A stretch of 64,000 nucleotides of DNA from assembly GCF_003711805.1 (NCBI RefSeq), contig NZ_QXCP01000002.1, forward strand, positions 30,376 to 94,375. The letters are read 5' to 3'. Source of the stretch: Brachybacterium sp. EE-P12. Lineage in GTDB: Bacteria; Actinomycetota; Actinomycetes; Actinomycetales; Dermabacteraceae. Below, one piece after another: positions 8,470 to 17,856 of the stretch. The translations under genes and the position numbers were made by a program. The stretch's first letter is position 1, and each line of letters starts with the position of its first letter. Under the pieces are notes generated by a model, which was not told the DNA's origin, made no database searches, and saw only the letters and a program-made list of their open reading frames with translations.

Positions 8470-9780
8470 ATGTCGAACATGCCCCGAGGCCGCGCTGAGA
8501 ATGTCAATGCCTCGACCCCCGCCTCCCGGAACCGGGTCGTCGACTTCCTGCGCGCCGCCGCGATCACGGTGGTGGTTCTCGGTCACTGGACGATCATCGC
8601 CGTCGACCCCGACGGCGGGATCCTCCCGCACGGCGTCCTCGATGGCGCGAGGTGGACCCATCCGCTGACCTGGCTGTTCCAGGTCATGCCGATCTTCTTC
8701 CTCGTCGGCGGGTACTCCAACGGCCTTTCCTGGCGCTCCGCGAGGCGCAAGGAGACCGGCTACGCCGAGTGGCTGCGCACCAGGCTCCGACGCCTCGGCA
8801 TCCCGCTGATCCCGCTGCTGCTCGCCTGGCTCGTGATCGGGGTTGTGGCGGTTGCACTCGGCGCCCCGCATGCGACGGTCCAGCTCGCCTCGCAGATGGC
8901 GCTGATCCCCACCTGGTTCCTCGCCGCGTACCTGATGGTGATCCTCGTGGGGCCACCCTGCCTGTGGCTGTGGGAGCGCTTCGGGTGGTGGTCGATCGTG
9001 GGCGGCATCGCGCTCGCCGGGATCGTCGACGCGATCAGCATCGCCGCCGACCAGCCGCTGCTGGGCTACCCGAACTATCTGCTCGTCTGGGCGGCGTTCC
9101 ATCAGGTCGGCTACGCCTGGCTCGATGGCCGGCTCTCGGGCATCGGCCGACGGATGCTGTTGGCAGCGATCGGCCTGGTCGGCCTGCTGCTGCTCGTGCT
9201 GGCGGGCCCGTATCCGGTCTCGATGATCACCGCCGGGGGAGACGCGATCTCCAACTCGAGCCCCACCCGCGTGACGATGGCGTTCCTCGGCATGCTCCAG
9301 GCCGGGCTCGTGCTCTCCCTCGAGAAGCCGCTCGAGGCGCTGCTCCGCCGGCCGAGGCTGTGGTTCGTGACCGTGCTCGTGAACCAGCGGATCATGACCT
9401 GGTTCCTGTGGCACCTCACCGTCATGGTGGGGCTCGCGCACCTGCTGCTCGCGCTTGATGCGTGGGTGCTGCTGCCCGAGCCGCTGACGGGGCTGTGGTG
9501 GGCGACGCGGCCGTTGTGGGCGCTCGTACTGCTGGCGCTGACGGGCCTCCTGGTGCTGGTGATGGGCCGCTTCGAGGAACCGCGGGCCGACGACCGCCCG
9601 GCCCCGCCCGTGTGGAAGCCGATCGCCGCGGCGGTGTGCGTCATAGCGGGACTCGCCGTGATGGCGTCCGTTGGCGTCGTGGGGGAGAGCGGCGTGACCT
9701 GGTGGTGGCCGCTCGTGCCGGTCGTGGGGTTGTGGGGCTTCGGGGTGTTGGGCCTGCGGCGTACGCCGAACCGCGCCTGA
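8470..9780 (+). CDS. Acyltransferase family 3 membrane protein
   Basis: A 436-residue polytopic membrane protein with about ten helices. It opens with RVVDFLRAAAITVVVLGHW, the conserved Arg-Asp...Arg and His of the acyltransferase-3 family (transfer of acetyl or other acyl groups to sugars or lipids at the membrane), and later has FLVGGYSNGLSW. WFLWHLTVMVGLAHLLLAL sits near the end of the core. GC returns to the genome norm here. The gene begins six bases after the sacsin-like ATPase stop, so it may be read through from that module, but its composition argues it is resident. The acceptor is unknown; cell-envelope polysaccharide is the usual target in the family. Confidence 0.85.
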   Translation: MSNMPRGRAENVNASTPASRNRVVDFLRAAAITVVVLGHWTIIAVDPDGGILPHGVLDGARWTHPLTWLFQVMPIFFLVGGYSNGLSWRSARRKETGYAEWLRTRLRRLGIPLIPLLLAWLVIGVVAVALGAPHATVQLASQMALIPTWFLAAYLMVILVGPPCLWLWERFGWWSIVGGIALAGIVDAISIAADQPLLGYPNYLLVWAAFHQVGYAWLDGRLSGIGRRMLLAAIGLVGLLLLVLAGPYPVSMITAGGDAISNSSPTRVTMAFLGMLQAGLVLSLEKPLEALLRRPRLWFVTVLVNQRIMTWFLWHLTVMVGLAHLLLALDAWVLLPEPLTGLWWATRPLWALVLLALTGLLVLVMGRFEEPRADDRPAPPVWKPIAAAVCVIAGLAVMASVGVVGESGVTWWWPLVPVVGLWGFGVLGLRRTPNRA

Positions 9781-9807
9781 GACGAAGCGAACTCGCCGCG
9801 GCTGGCT

Positions 9808-10056
9808 TCAGCTTGCGTCGTGCTCGATCCCCGGAAACACGCGCTTGAGGATCCGAATCAGCTCGGCAGCACGCTCGCGATCGAGATGGATGGCTTGGCT
9901 CGGCTTCGGGCCGGACTTCCTCTCGGCGGAGCCGTACGTCCCGATGTATAGGAGGTTCTCCTCGCCGTAGGGCACGTTCGCCCATCCGGCGTCAGTCTCG
10001 GATCGATGGATCGAGCCCTGGCCATGGAGCTCGATGAAGCGCCGGATAAGTGCCAC
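9808..10056 (-). CDS. Small unknown protein, last gene of the restriction cluster
   Basis: An 82-residue soluble protein beginning MALIRRFIELHGQGSIHRSE and ending RVFPGIEHDAS. No domain is recognised. The C-terminal half, HLDRERAAELIRILKRVF, forms a likely amphipathic helix. It lies 33 bases downstream of the 246-residue accessory gene, on the same strand and in the same likely operon, so it may belong to the restriction system. The acyltransferase gene converges on it from the left. Confidence 0.6.
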   Translation of the reverse strand: MALIRRFIELHGQGSIHRSETDAGWANVPYGEENLLYIGTYGSAERKSGPKPSQAIHLDRERAAELIRILKRVFPGIEHDAS

Positions 10057-10089
10057 TGCTTTCCTCCTGATGAGAGAGCGTCGGAATGT

Positions 10090-10830
10090 TCAGCTCGGGA
10101 AATCCCCCGCAGAGCGGAAGATTCTTGCTGTCGCGTGCTCGAGCGCGGAGTCGTCGAGAGACGAGAGATCGGTGACCCGCAGCTCGTACTGGATCGCCTT
10201 GAGCCCGTTCCGGACGAGCTCCCGTCGGCTCTGGTGACCGGCAAGACCGCGAACCTGCTCGGCGATGGCCTGGGCGACGCGATGATCCGCGGAGAGATTG
10301 CGATCGACGAGGCCGACGAGGTCATCCTCGTAGAGGGGCAGCTCCGGATCGTCGAGGAGGTCGCCGAGGATCCACGAGCGCAAGTACGCGCGATAGAACA
10401 CGTTCCTGCGGCCGGACAGGTATCTGTCGCGGGGAAGCTTGCCGGAGCGGTCTGGGCCGAATCGACGCACTGCGAGATCGGGGAGCACGAGGATCGTGAG
10501 GTAGGGCCAGATCTCCGGGTCGGACGCCTGTCCTCTCCCGTCCACCTCGAACCAGTCGACGAGGAACCTTCCCGTGATCGCGTCGAACTTCCGATCGGCA
10601 TCGCGGCCACGTTCGGGGACGGAGGAGAGCGCCTTCGTCAGCGAGCTGTGAAGCTCTCGCAGGCGTGACACGCCGACGGGTGCGCCTCCGAAGCTGGTGA
10701 ACCTGGTCCTCGGGTCGAGAGTCCCATCGGGGAGAGAGCGGGGAGGCTCGCCCTGCTTCAGCCTCTCCTCGAGCTCGCTCAGCGCCGTGGCGGCGTCCTC
10801 GCGCGTCAGCTGGGGATAGATGCGGCTCAT
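10090..10830 (-). CDS. Accessory protein of the MORC/Z1 restriction cluster (possibly DUF6339-like)
   Basis: A 246-residue soluble protein starting MSRIYPQLTREDAATALSEL. It contains a helical central region (FLVDWFEVDGRGQASDPEIW, then NVFYRAYLRSWILGDLLDD) and a C-terminal part with AIQYELRVTDLSSLDD. This resembles proteins I associate with DUF6339 in similar gene neighbourhoods, but I cannot confirm the assignment. No catalytic motif is obvious. Its ATG overlaps the stop of the upstream 300-residue gene by four bases, so production is coupled to the cluster. A structural or DNA-binding role in the complex is a guess from context. Confidence 0.7.
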   Translation of the reverse strand: MSRIYPQLTREDAATALSELEERLKQGEPPRSLPDGTLDPRTRFTSFGGAPVGVSRLRELHSSLTKALSSVPERGRDADRKFDAITGRFLVDWFEVDGRGQASDPEIWPYLTILVLPDLAVRRFGPDRSGKLPRDRYLSGRRNVFYRAYLRSWILGDLLDDPELPLYEDDLVGLVDRNLSADHRVAQAIAEQVRGLAGHQSRRELVRNGLKAIQYELRVTDLSSLDDSALEHATARIFRSAGDFPS

Positions 10831-11729
10831 GCCTCTTCTCCTTCCGCGCCGAAACGGAGCGCTTCGCGAGAACGAGCGATGAGGTTCGCAGGCTCCTCCC
10901 GAGCCATCCTCATGGCCTCGCTGAGGGGCAGTCCGATGCTCTGCGCCAGCAGCAGGCCCAATGCCGCCAGGGTCTCGTGGTCATGCTCCGCGAGGTCCTC
11001 CATCTGCCGGGGTGTCATCGTGTCTCTCCAGTTCGCGAGCTTGTGGAACACGACGAGGTGGATGTCGCTCTGGATGAGCGAGTAGATGTCCTCAGCCGCG
11101 GTGCCTTCCAGGATCTCCGCCGCGAGATGGGAGTCCACGTTCACATACAGGCGGATCGCGGTGCTCACCCTCCACGCAGGCTCGGCCTCTGGGGTGGCCT
11201 CGACGAGCCACGGCACATCACGGCGACTGGTCCGTGCGAAGGAGAGCGCCGTCGTCGGGAACGCCGCATCGTCGCTCTCGAGCCCGAGTCGCAGCGGCCT
11301 GGGCAGCTGCCAGAGCTTCGCGCCGAGATGCACGGCGTTCCTCGGGTCGGTGCTGCCGGTCCGCCCGGGACCGACTATCCAGATATCCGCGAAGACCTCG
11401 ACGGCGATGACCCCGCCGTCGATCTCCACGAGGGCCTCGGCGCTCCAGACGCCGTCCTGCTCGGTGAATCGAGCCGTCTTGCGCCAGGTAGCGCGCGCCG
11501 GGAGGCACGTGGCGATCCCGACCATCGTGATCGGCTCGTCGGAGGGGATTCCGGTCTGCGCCCAGAAGTCCGGGGCGAGCTCGGCACGGCAGCGGAGGAC
11601 GATGCGCTGTCCCGGCTCCCAGACATCGGCGAGCTCCTCCACAGCGGTCGCTGGTTCTAGCACGTCGATCGACGTGCTGACCGAAGCGCTGAACGGGGCG
11701 AGGAAGGGCTTCGACTCAAGGACGGCCAT
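10827..11729 (-). CDS. Unknown accessory protein of the MORC/Z1 restriction cluster
   Basis: A 300-residue soluble protein. The N-terminal half looks beta-rich (IVLRCRAELAPDFWAQTGI, VEIDGGVIAVEVFADIW), and the C-terminal third is helical with LIQSDIHLVVFHKLANWRD and AALGLLLAQSIGLPLSEAM. No known family is recognised. The gene overlaps the end of the GHKL ATPase gene upstream by 14 bases and the next gene by four, so the three are tightly coupled. The dominance of context over motif means the function can only be stated as an accessory of the restriction system. Confidence 0.7.
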   Translation of the reverse strand: MAVLESKPFLAPFSASVSTSIDVLEPATAVEELADVWEPGQRIVLRCRAELAPDFWAQTGIPSDEPITMVGIATCLPARATWRKTARFTEQDGVWSAEALVEIDGGVIAVEVFADIWIVGPGRTGSTDPRNAVHLGAKLWQLPRPLRLGLESDDAAFPTTALSFARTSRRDVPWLVEATPEAEPAWRVSTAIRLYVNVDSHLAAEILEGTAAEDIYSLIQSDIHLVVFHKLANWRDTMTPRQMEDLAEHDHETLAALGLLLAQSIGLPLSEAMRMAREEPANLIARSREALRFGAEGEEA

Positions 11730-13620
11730 CGGGCGCTCCTGCCGTGATCTCGACCCTCAGGGCGCGCCGAGGTGCGCCGAGGAAGCGGACGCCGGCCTCC
11801 TCGCCGGTCCGTACGACTGCCATGTCCTTCCCCTCCGGGGCGGCGTGCTGCCATCTGATCGCCAGGTCCTGCGGGGGGACCGGTTCGTGCAGGCCCTCGT
11901 CTCCCAGCAGGCTGACGCTCAGGCGGACTCGTCCGACAGGTCCATCGCCGGCGACGATGAATCGGACCTCCTGCTCCTGTGTCCCATCTGCCGCAGTGCG
12001 TACAAGCCGAGGAGCCCCGGCTTCGACCGTCCAGCGAGCTCGCCGTTCGGTGCGTCGCCGTCCTGTTCCGGACCGACCGGAGTCGTCGTAAACCTGCGGT
12101 GCCGGACCGGGGAGGATGGCGCCGAGCCGGCGAGACAGAGCTCCCGTGGAACGGAAGAACTTCGGGGAAGTCGGGACCTGCTCCTCGACCGCGGGATGGA
12201 TCGCCTCGATGATCCTGTCCCGGACCCGGGTCTTGGTGTGGCGGATGATCTTGGAGGACTCGCTGCTCGAGCCCTCCGTCACCCAGTTGTCGTGCGCAGG
12301 GGGCTCTGCTTCGGCGTAGTACTCGTCGAAGTCATCAGCCGACTTGAAGACGGCGAGCCAGTCCGTGCCCGCAGGAGCTTCGCGCCGGACCCAGTCCACC
12401 GTCGTTACGACGAGCTCGGCCTGCCCGCGCATCAGCGCGATGCGCAGCATGCGCGATTCTTCCTCCCTGGCGGGATCGAGATCGTCGGAGTCCAGATACG
12501 GCTCGGCGGCGGGGATCCGGCGGACGAGGGCGAGGTGGCCGATGACTTTCCGGTACCTCAGGATCTCGATCACCTCGACAGCTACACCCTGAGGAGTCCT
12601 GATCTCCGAAGAGTCCGAACGGGCGGCACGGATCGCGTTCAGACCGGAGCCCCAGAGGAGCAGCGAGCCGCCCTCGTCGATGCCGAGGTCGACGGGTCGG
12701 GAGTTCACCGTGAGCTCGAGAGCCATGGGTGACTCCACGTCCCCGGGCGCGGTGATCATCTTCGGCCAGAGGTTCGCGCGGATCGCGTGTCGTGCGCGGC
12801 GTTCGAAGTCCTGCTCCATCTCCTCCGCATCGCTGCGCAGCCTGTGGAGCGGCTCGACGGAGGCGTCCTCGGAGTCCTCCTCGTCTGCGATGAGCGGATC
12901 GAGGATGAGGAGGGACGTCCCCGTCTCTCCCGGTTCGAATCCTCTCTCGAAGAGCCTCGCCCCGAGCGCCGCCGCATCGTCTCCCACGACGGGGAGCACT
13001 GACTCCCCGTCCTCGGAGCGCTGGCCCCACCAGTGGCGCCCTGTGAACTGGACGCCCTTCTCCTGGTAGGACTCGCCGAACGCCGAGACGATGAAACGAT
13101 CCTCGATCTCGCCCTCAGGATTGCGGCAGCGCGTCCAGTAGATGACTGTGCCGATGCCGCTGTACGCGAACGCCGCGGTCTTGCCGAATCCGTATGTCCC
13201 TCCCGTGGTCCCGTTGTTGTGGGAGACGCCGAACTTGAGGATGAGGTCCTGGAAGCGAGCTGAGCGGCCCTTGCCGGCCGGCGACAGGTCGGACGGGCCG
13301 TCGAGCCCGCGGGTGCCTCTGTCGTAGATCTCCAGCATGCGGAAGTTCGCGTGGCGACGCATGGAGGCGAGGTCGCCGTGACGTCCTTCGGACAGGAGAT
13401 CCGCGAGGTCATCGCGCAGGCGGTAGTCGGTGCGACGGAGGCTGATCCCGAAGAGAGGGCGGCCGCGGTCGTTCCGAGCGTCCCAGCTGTTCTGCGCTGT
13501 CTCGCGGATGAGCACGGCCAGACGGGAGAGCTCGGTCTTCCCCAGGAGCCGATCTCCGCCGGAGGCGTCCATGTCGCCGGGGGAGAAGCGCTTGGGGAAC
13601 CACTGGAGGGTCTTGATCAT
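11716..13620 (-). CDS. MORC/MutL-type GHKL ATPase of a restriction-modification system
   Basis: A 634-residue ATPase with the Bergerat (GHKL) motifs: N-box RETAQNSWDA (39-48), MLEIYDRGTRGLDGP carrying DxG at about 100-102, and the lid glycine motif GGTYGFGK (140-147). Conserved parts after the ATPase core (for example VIYWTRCRNPEGE and TGTSLLILDPLI) fit an S5-type transducer domain. Comparative-genomic work on prokaryotic MORC-like and MutL-like ATPases places such proteins in restriction-modification operons next to Z1-domain ATPases, nucleases and cytosine methylases, exactly the arrangement here. It probably couples ATP-driven clamp closure to DNA handling or cleavage. The start ATG follows GAACAGGACCTC, and the upstream gene ends ten bases earlier. 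Confidence 0.85.
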   Translation of the reverse strand: MIKTLQWFPKRFSPGDMDASGGDRLLGKTELSRLAVLIRETAQNSWDARNDRGRPLFGISLRRTDYRLRDDLADLLSEGRHGDLASMRRHANFRMLEIYDRGTRGLDGPSDLSPAGKGRSARFQDLILKFGVSHNNGTTGGTYGFGKTAAFAYSGIGTVIYWTRCRNPEGEIEDRFIVSAFGESYQEKGVQFTGRHWWGQRSEDGESVLPVVGDDAAALGARLFERGFEPGETGTSLLILDPLIADEEDSEDASVEPLHRLRSDAEEMEQDFERRARHAIRANLWPKMITAPGDVESPMALELTVNSRPVDLGIDEGGSLLLWGSGLNAIRAARSDSSEIRTPQGVAVEVIEILRYRKVIGHLALVRRIPAAEPYLDSDDLDPAREEESRMLRIALMRGQAELVVTTVDWVRREAPAGTDWLAVFKSADDFDEYYAEAEPPAHDNWVTEGSSSESSKIIRHTKTRVRDRIIEAIHPAVEEQVPTSPKFFRSTGALSRRLGAILPGPAPQVYDDSGRSGTGRRRTERRARWTVEAGAPRLVRTAADGTQEQEVRFIVAGDGPVGRVRLSVSLLGDEGLHEPVPPQDLAIRWQHAAPEGKDMAVVRTGEEAGVRFLGAPRRALRVEITAGAPDGRP

Positions 13621-13630
13621 GAGGTCCTGT

Positions 13631-14608
13631 TCAGAGGTTCTCGAGGACGGCCTCGAGCTGGTCCGGATCGAGCTGGCCGGGGCAGGCGTCGAGGGAAAGC
13701 TGGTAGGAGATGTTCGAGACGCCGCGCAGGGTCTCCGGGCTGAGCCTCGACGAGCGGAGGCCGGGGAAGTCGTCGGTCACCTCATGGAGCCGGATCTCCT
13801 CGATGGCGAAGCGTCGCTGACGGTCCTCGATGCCGGGGACATCGTCTCCCAGAGTTCTCAGGACGTCCTCATAGGGGACTCCGTGCTCGGCGATCCGTGC
13901 GGTGAGCTCCTCCAGCGACTCGCCCTCGGCGCTGTCGGCGATGCGGAAGGCCACGAGATGGAGGGCGCCGCCGGAGGGAGGATCGAGCTGATGCTCGCCG
14001 TGGATCGTCACTGCAGGGCTGCCGTCGCCGACGAGGGTCTTCACCTCGAGGGCGTTGGTGCGTGAGAAGTCGTGGATCGCTCCCTGTCGGCCTTTCCATG
14101 ACGAGAGCGCAGCCTGGGGGTCGCGCGCGGCGAGACGCTCGAGCACTGTCAGCTCTCCGAAGAGCCCGACGAGTCGGTTCCTGTCCATCGCGGTGCGCTC
14201 TCGTGCGAGCGCGGCGCGCCACGACTCGAGGACCTCCGCCAGCTCGTCGATGCTGGGCCGGCCGCTTTCATCCGAGCGGTCGAGCATCTCGCCGATCAGG
14301 GAGAGGAACGTCCGCAGCAGTCGGGCATCGGTGCAGACGACGTCGAGCCAGTCGCGTCGCCCTCCGTCCTCGTTCGTCGCGATCCAGGCGGCGCGGAGAA
14401 GGCGCCCGAGCGGCACGTCGAACCTCTCGCGGTCCTCCGGAAGCCGTGTCATGAGATGGATGAGACCGACGTGATCCTTCACGAGCAGAGCGTCCTGGAG
14501 CCGCCAGGGGCTTCCGAGGACCGTGGACACCGACTCGCCCTCCAGCACTCGCTCGGCACGGAGCTGCTCGTAGGCCTTCTGGACGCGGGTATGGCCCCTG
14601 CTCATCAT
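13631..14608 (-). CDS. PD-(D/E)XK-motif protein (DUF4420-like restriction subunit)
   Basis: A 325-residue protein. Around the middle, RLVGLFGELTVLERLA places a conserved Glu at 152, and HDFSRTNALEVKT gives Asp180, Glu188 and Lys190, the D...ExK triad of PD-(D/E)XK nucleases. This arrangement is the one seen in DUF4420-type proteins annotated as PD-(D/E)XK motif proteins of restriction clusters. It is the likely DNA-cutting subunit, together with the neighbouring Vsr-like enzyme. The ATG at 14608 overlaps the stop of the Z1 gene by four bases, and a second in-frame ATG follows immediately. It lies between the Z1 ATPase and the MORC-type ATPase. Confidence 0.85.
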   Translation of the reverse strand: MMSRGHTRVQKAYEQLRAERVLEGESVSTVLGSPWRLQDALLVKDHVGLIHLMTRLPEDRERFDVPLGRLLRAAWIATNEDGGRRDWLDVVCTDARLLRTFLSLIGEMLDRSDESGRPSIDELAEVLESWRAALARERTAMDRNRLVGLFGELTVLERLAARDPQAALSSWKGRQGAIHDFSRTNALEVKTLVGDGSPAVTIHGEHQLDPPSGGALHLVAFRIADSAEGESLEELTARIAEHGVPYEDVLRTLGDDVPGIEDRQRRFAIEEIRLHEVTDDFPGLRSSRLSPETLRGVSNISYQLSLDACPGQLDPDQLEAVLENL

Positions 14609-17319
14609 GACTCCTCGTTCCTGACGTAGTCGCCCTCCTCGTCGCGTGCGACGGCGGCCTCCGCCTCTGCGTCCTGCTCCTCCAGTTCGACGGACCAGTA
14701 CTCCTCGGGGTCCTCGTCCTCGGCGTGGGGGAAGACGACGCCGAGACCGATGATCGTCCCGTCGGCATCCATGCTGGTCCTCGTCTGCGAGTCCTTCGCG
14801 GGCTCCGACTGGCCGTCGACGGCGTAGAGGAGGATCGCTCCCTGGTCGGGGCGGATCAGGCTGCGAGCCGCCTTCACGGCGCTGACCTTCCGCTTGTCGA
14901 CGCCGTCGAGGATCTTGAGATCCTCTTCATCGAGCTCGCCGTTGTCGGCGAGGATCCGAAGGTCGAGCGTGTAGTCGTCGCCGGCCATCAGCGCTCGGAT
15001 GTTGACGATCTCGGCGTCATCCGGGAGGGCGACGCCGAGCGTGCTCGCCGACCAGTTCTTCGACTTGAGCGGGGCTCGGCGCGACGCCTGCACGGTCACG
15101 CCGGGTGCGTACTCATGGTCGCTCTTCGACGAGCCGGAGACGAGCACGAGGTTCCACTCCGCGTCGGCGCCGTGACGCCGGAGCCAGCTGGCCATGCCCT
15201 CGGGCTGCAGCCAGCGGTCGGTCGGGGACACCCAGTACTGCTCGAGGAAGGCGAGCAGATCCGTGTTCTTGAGGCCCTGGTACATCTGGGTGGAGCTGCG
15301 CCGGGCGGAGTGGGCCCCGCGTGCAAGGACGGGACGACCGATCTCGATCGCGCGGCGGACGAGCCCCGACGAGGCCTCGAGCGCGCGCTCCCGTCCCGCA
15401 GCGGACTTGTCGAGATAGATGGTCTGACGCCTCGTCCCTCCGAGCCCGGCGCGGGCGAGCCTCGCCGCTTCCATCTTCCCCTTGCTGGTGATCTCGAGCC
15501 GGCCAGGATGGCTCTTGACCTTTATCGCGAACTCCCGGGGTGTGCGCCCCTCCTTCTCCATCTCGGCGACCTCGTCGCGGAGCTGCTTCTCGACCGTCGC
15601 GAGGTGCGCGTATTCGTCGAGCAGTCCGGGGCCCATCCAGACGCGGACGAGATCGGCATAGCCGGGGCGGAAGCCGAACCAGCGGCCCATCTGCAGCAGC
15701 GTGTCGTAGGTGTTGCTCGATCGCAGGAAGTACGAGACGACGAGTCCTTCGAGCGTCAGGCCGCGGGAGAGGGTGCCGCCGCCGACGGCGATCACCGTCT
15801 GCGTGGTGTCCGGGTCGTAGACGAGGCGATCGTCGGACGCCCCGTTGTCGATCTTGACGACGACACCTTCGAGGACCTTCTTCGCGGCGGGCCACAGGGT
15901 CGCCCACCCGGGCATCTCCTCGGAGCCGCGCAGCGCCACCGCACGGTCCTTCTCCGCCTCGTAGACCGAGCGGAACTCCGCCTCCTGGTCGTCGATGTCC
16001 AGGGCGACGTCGGAGATGAAGCCGGAGATGACCTCCTTGGTCTGCTGGTGGACTCGGACGAGCTGGGAGGTGTGGACCAGCATCGAGGAGTCCCGGGACT
16101 TCGAGGTGCGGAGCTCCCGGATCGCGGTGGCGAGGATGAACCAGCGGATCGCGGCGGCGAGCGTCGGCGTCATCTCGGGGGAGAACTCGTCGATCTTCTT
16201 CGGCCGTGGTGTGAAGATCTGGGCTTCGTGCTCCGGCACCTCGTGGGCGAGCTGATGGATCACCTCGTCCTCTCCGCTGTCGACGGTCTGATCGACGTCG
16301 AAGAAGAGCTCGGAGCCCATGTAGCTGTCCGGCTTCGGCAGCACGGAGACGAAGTCCTCCGGATAGAGGTCGCCGTCATCAGAGGGATCGATGAAGACGT
16401 TCGCGAAGGGGGTCGCCGTGTACGCGACATAGGTGCCGGTGGGGACTGCGGCCCAGAGCGCTCGGATCCGCTTGTTGATGGTGGAGACGAGATCCTTCGC
16501 GCCCAGCGTGTTCGGAGTCGCCTGGTCGGACTCGTCGTCGATGATCATGACGGGGCGGCGGTTCAGGGTCGCTTCCGGGATCGACTTGAGGAACTTCGTG
16601 ACATTCGCGAGCCTCATCTCGTGCTTCTTGACGACCATGAGGGCGACGTTGCTCGTCGAGGAGAGAACCCCGGGGCTGCTGTCCTTGCCCATGTCTGCGT
16701 TCCGGCTGGTGAAGCGCTGCCAGGCGAGGCCTGAGTGCTCCTCGACGATGTCGATACCCAGGTCCTTCTGGAGACGGAGCTGCGTCTGGACGCGGAGGTT
16801 CGTGTACATGCCGGCGAGGACGATGATGATCCGGTAGCCCTCGTCGACCGCCTTGGCGATGAGACCGGTGAAGTTCGCGGTCTTGCCCGACTGGACGTAG
16901 CCGATGACGAGACCCTTGCGGCGGTCGCCGACGGCCCTGGGGTTGGCGCACTGGCGCAGGATGCGGTCGGTGGAGCGGTGGATCGACTCCACAGCATCGG
17001 TGGGCAGACCGCCCTGCTCGAGGCGCCGGCGGTATGCGGGCCATTCACCGATCCGCGTCTTCGCCCCGCTGTACCACTCGGGTCGGCCGCCGTCCTTCCG
17101 GATCATGTCACCGTCCTTGATGCGCTTGACGGTGTTCTCCTGCTCGTCGACGTATGCCTCAAGCGCCTCTCTGAAGCCGGGGAAGATGCCTTCGACAATC
17201 GCCACGACCTCGCGGTGAGCCGCGCCCTGATCCGTCTGTCCGCTGCGCCCTGCGAGGATCCCCTCGTACGCGCCGAGCGCGTCCCGGAATCGATCATCGT
17301 CCAGCAGGTTCTCCGCCAT
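14605..17319 (-). CDS. Z1-domain SF2-type ATPase/helicase
   Basis: A 904-residue P-loop protein. Walker A is GYVQSGKTAN (140-149), Walker B is MIIDDESDQ (residues ~258-266), motif-III-like YVAYTATPFANVF follows, and the Z1 region carries VGGGTLSRGLTLEGLVVSYF with QMGRWFGFRPGYADLVR, equivalent to the arginine-finger motif VI. This is the Z1-domain protein typical of MORC-associated restriction systems, thought to translocate or remodel DNA. The ATG at 17319 follows GGGGAGAACGGA; upstream in-frame residues lack a ribosome site. The C-terminus is highly acidic (DAEAEAAVARDEEGDY). It lies 41 bases after the Vsr-like gene and overlaps the PD-(D/E)XK gene. Confidence 0.9.
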   Translation of the reverse strand: MAENLLDDDRFRDALGAYEGILAGRSGQTDQGAAHREVVAIVEGIFPGFREALEAYVDEQENTVKRIKDGDMIRKDGGRPEWYSGAKTRIGEWPAYRRRLEQGGLPTDAVESIHRSTDRILRQCANPRAVGDRRKGLVIGYVQSGKTANFTGLIAKAVDEGYRIIIVLAGMYTNLRVQTQLRLQKDLGIDIVEEHSGLAWQRFTSRNADMGKDSSPGVLSSTSNVALMVVKKHEMRLANVTKFLKSIPEATLNRRPVMIIDDESDQATPNTLGAKDLVSTINKRIRALWAAVPTGTYVAYTATPFANVFIDPSDDGDLYPEDFVSVLPKPDSYMGSELFFDVDQTVDSGEDEVIHQLAHEVPEHEAQIFTPRPKKIDEFSPEMTPTLAAAIRWFILATAIRELRTSKSRDSSMLVHTSQLVRVHQQTKEVISGFISDVALDIDDQEAEFRSVYEAEKDRAVALRGSEEMPGWATLWPAAKKVLEGVVVKIDNGASDDRLVYDPDTTQTVIAVGGGTLSRGLTLEGLVVSYFLRSSNTYDTLLQMGRWFGFRPGYADLVRVWMGPGLLDEYAHLATVEKQLRDEVAEMEKEGRTPREFAIKVKSHPGRLEITSKGKMEAARLARAGLGGTRRQTIYLDKSAAGRERALEASSGLVRRAIEIGRPVLARGAHSARRSSTQMYQGLKNTDLLAFLEQYWVSPTDRWLQPEGMASWLRRHGADAEWNLVLVSGSSKSDHEYAPGVTVQASRRAPLKSKNWSASTLGVALPDDAEIVNIRALMAGDDYTLDLRILADNGELDEEDLKILDGVDKRKVSAVKAARSLIRPDQGAILLYAVDGQSEPAKDSQTRTSMDADGTIIGLGVVFPHAEDEDPEEYWSVELEEQDAEAEAAVARDEEGDYVRNEES

Positions 17320-17360
17320 TCCGTTCTCCCCCTGATGTCGTTCGTGGTGACGGGAACAGG

Positions 17361-17819
17361 CTATCTGCGGTGACTGACATCCGGCGGAAGAATCCGATTC
17401 CGTGGACGCACTGCGTCGATGATCCGGGTCGCGACGTCCTCGGGATCTTCGTGCTCCCAGAAGCGGAGCACCCGCCATCCCGCGTCGCTCAGCCGTGCGG
17501 TCGAGGTGCGGTCGCGCTCGATGTTCCGTGCGATCTTCGGCCCCCAGTAGTCGGCATTGCTCTTCGGGGCGATGAAGTGCTGAGGACAGCCGTGCCAGAA
17601 GCAGCCGTCGATGAAGACGACAACCTTCACGCGCGTGAAGACGATGTCCGCCCGTCGCCGTCGATCAGCAGCGTCGGCCGGGAAGTCCACCCGGTAGCGC
17701 AGCCCGGCGGCGTGGATCCTGCGCCGCACGGCGAGCTCGGGAGAAGTGTCCTTCCGTCTGTTGGCGAGCATCGTCCGGCGCGCGTTCTCGCTGCTCGGAC
17801 GTGGTGGGCGACTTTCCAT
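17361..17819 (-). CDS. vsr: Very short patch repair (Vsr)-like endonuclease
   Basis: A 152-residue protein, the usual length for Vsr. The pattern RTMLANRRKDTSPELAVRRR then RADIVF (Asp58) and VVVFIDGCFWHGCPQH (Asp71, His76), followed by YWGPKIARNIERDR and LSDAGWRVLRFWEHE, is diagnostic. Vsr enzymes nick T:G mismatches produced by deamination of 5-methylcytosine; related proteins in restriction clusters may also serve as the cleaving subunit. I chose ATG 17819 because family members begin a few residues before the conserved ML-NRxxDT motif. An upstream ATG at 17891 would overlap the methyltransferase gene. It directly follows the C5 methyltransferase in the same operon. Confidence 0.9.
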   Translation of the reverse strand: MESRPPRPSSENARRTMLANRRKDTSPELAVRRRIHAAGLRYRVDFPADAADRRRRADIVFTRVKVVVFIDGCFWHGCPQHFIAPKSNADYWGPKIARNIERDRTSTARLSDAGWRVLRFWEHEDPEDVATRIIDAVRPRNRILPPDVSHRR

Positions 17820-17856
17820 CAGGTCTGTCTCCGGGGTCCTGAGGTCAGTGCGCAGG

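Noticed and set aside
14725..16734. A 669-residue rightward open frame
   Set aside because: Antisense to the Z1 gene, whose Walker motifs are intact. The forward frame is an Arg/Asp/Glu-rich shadow.
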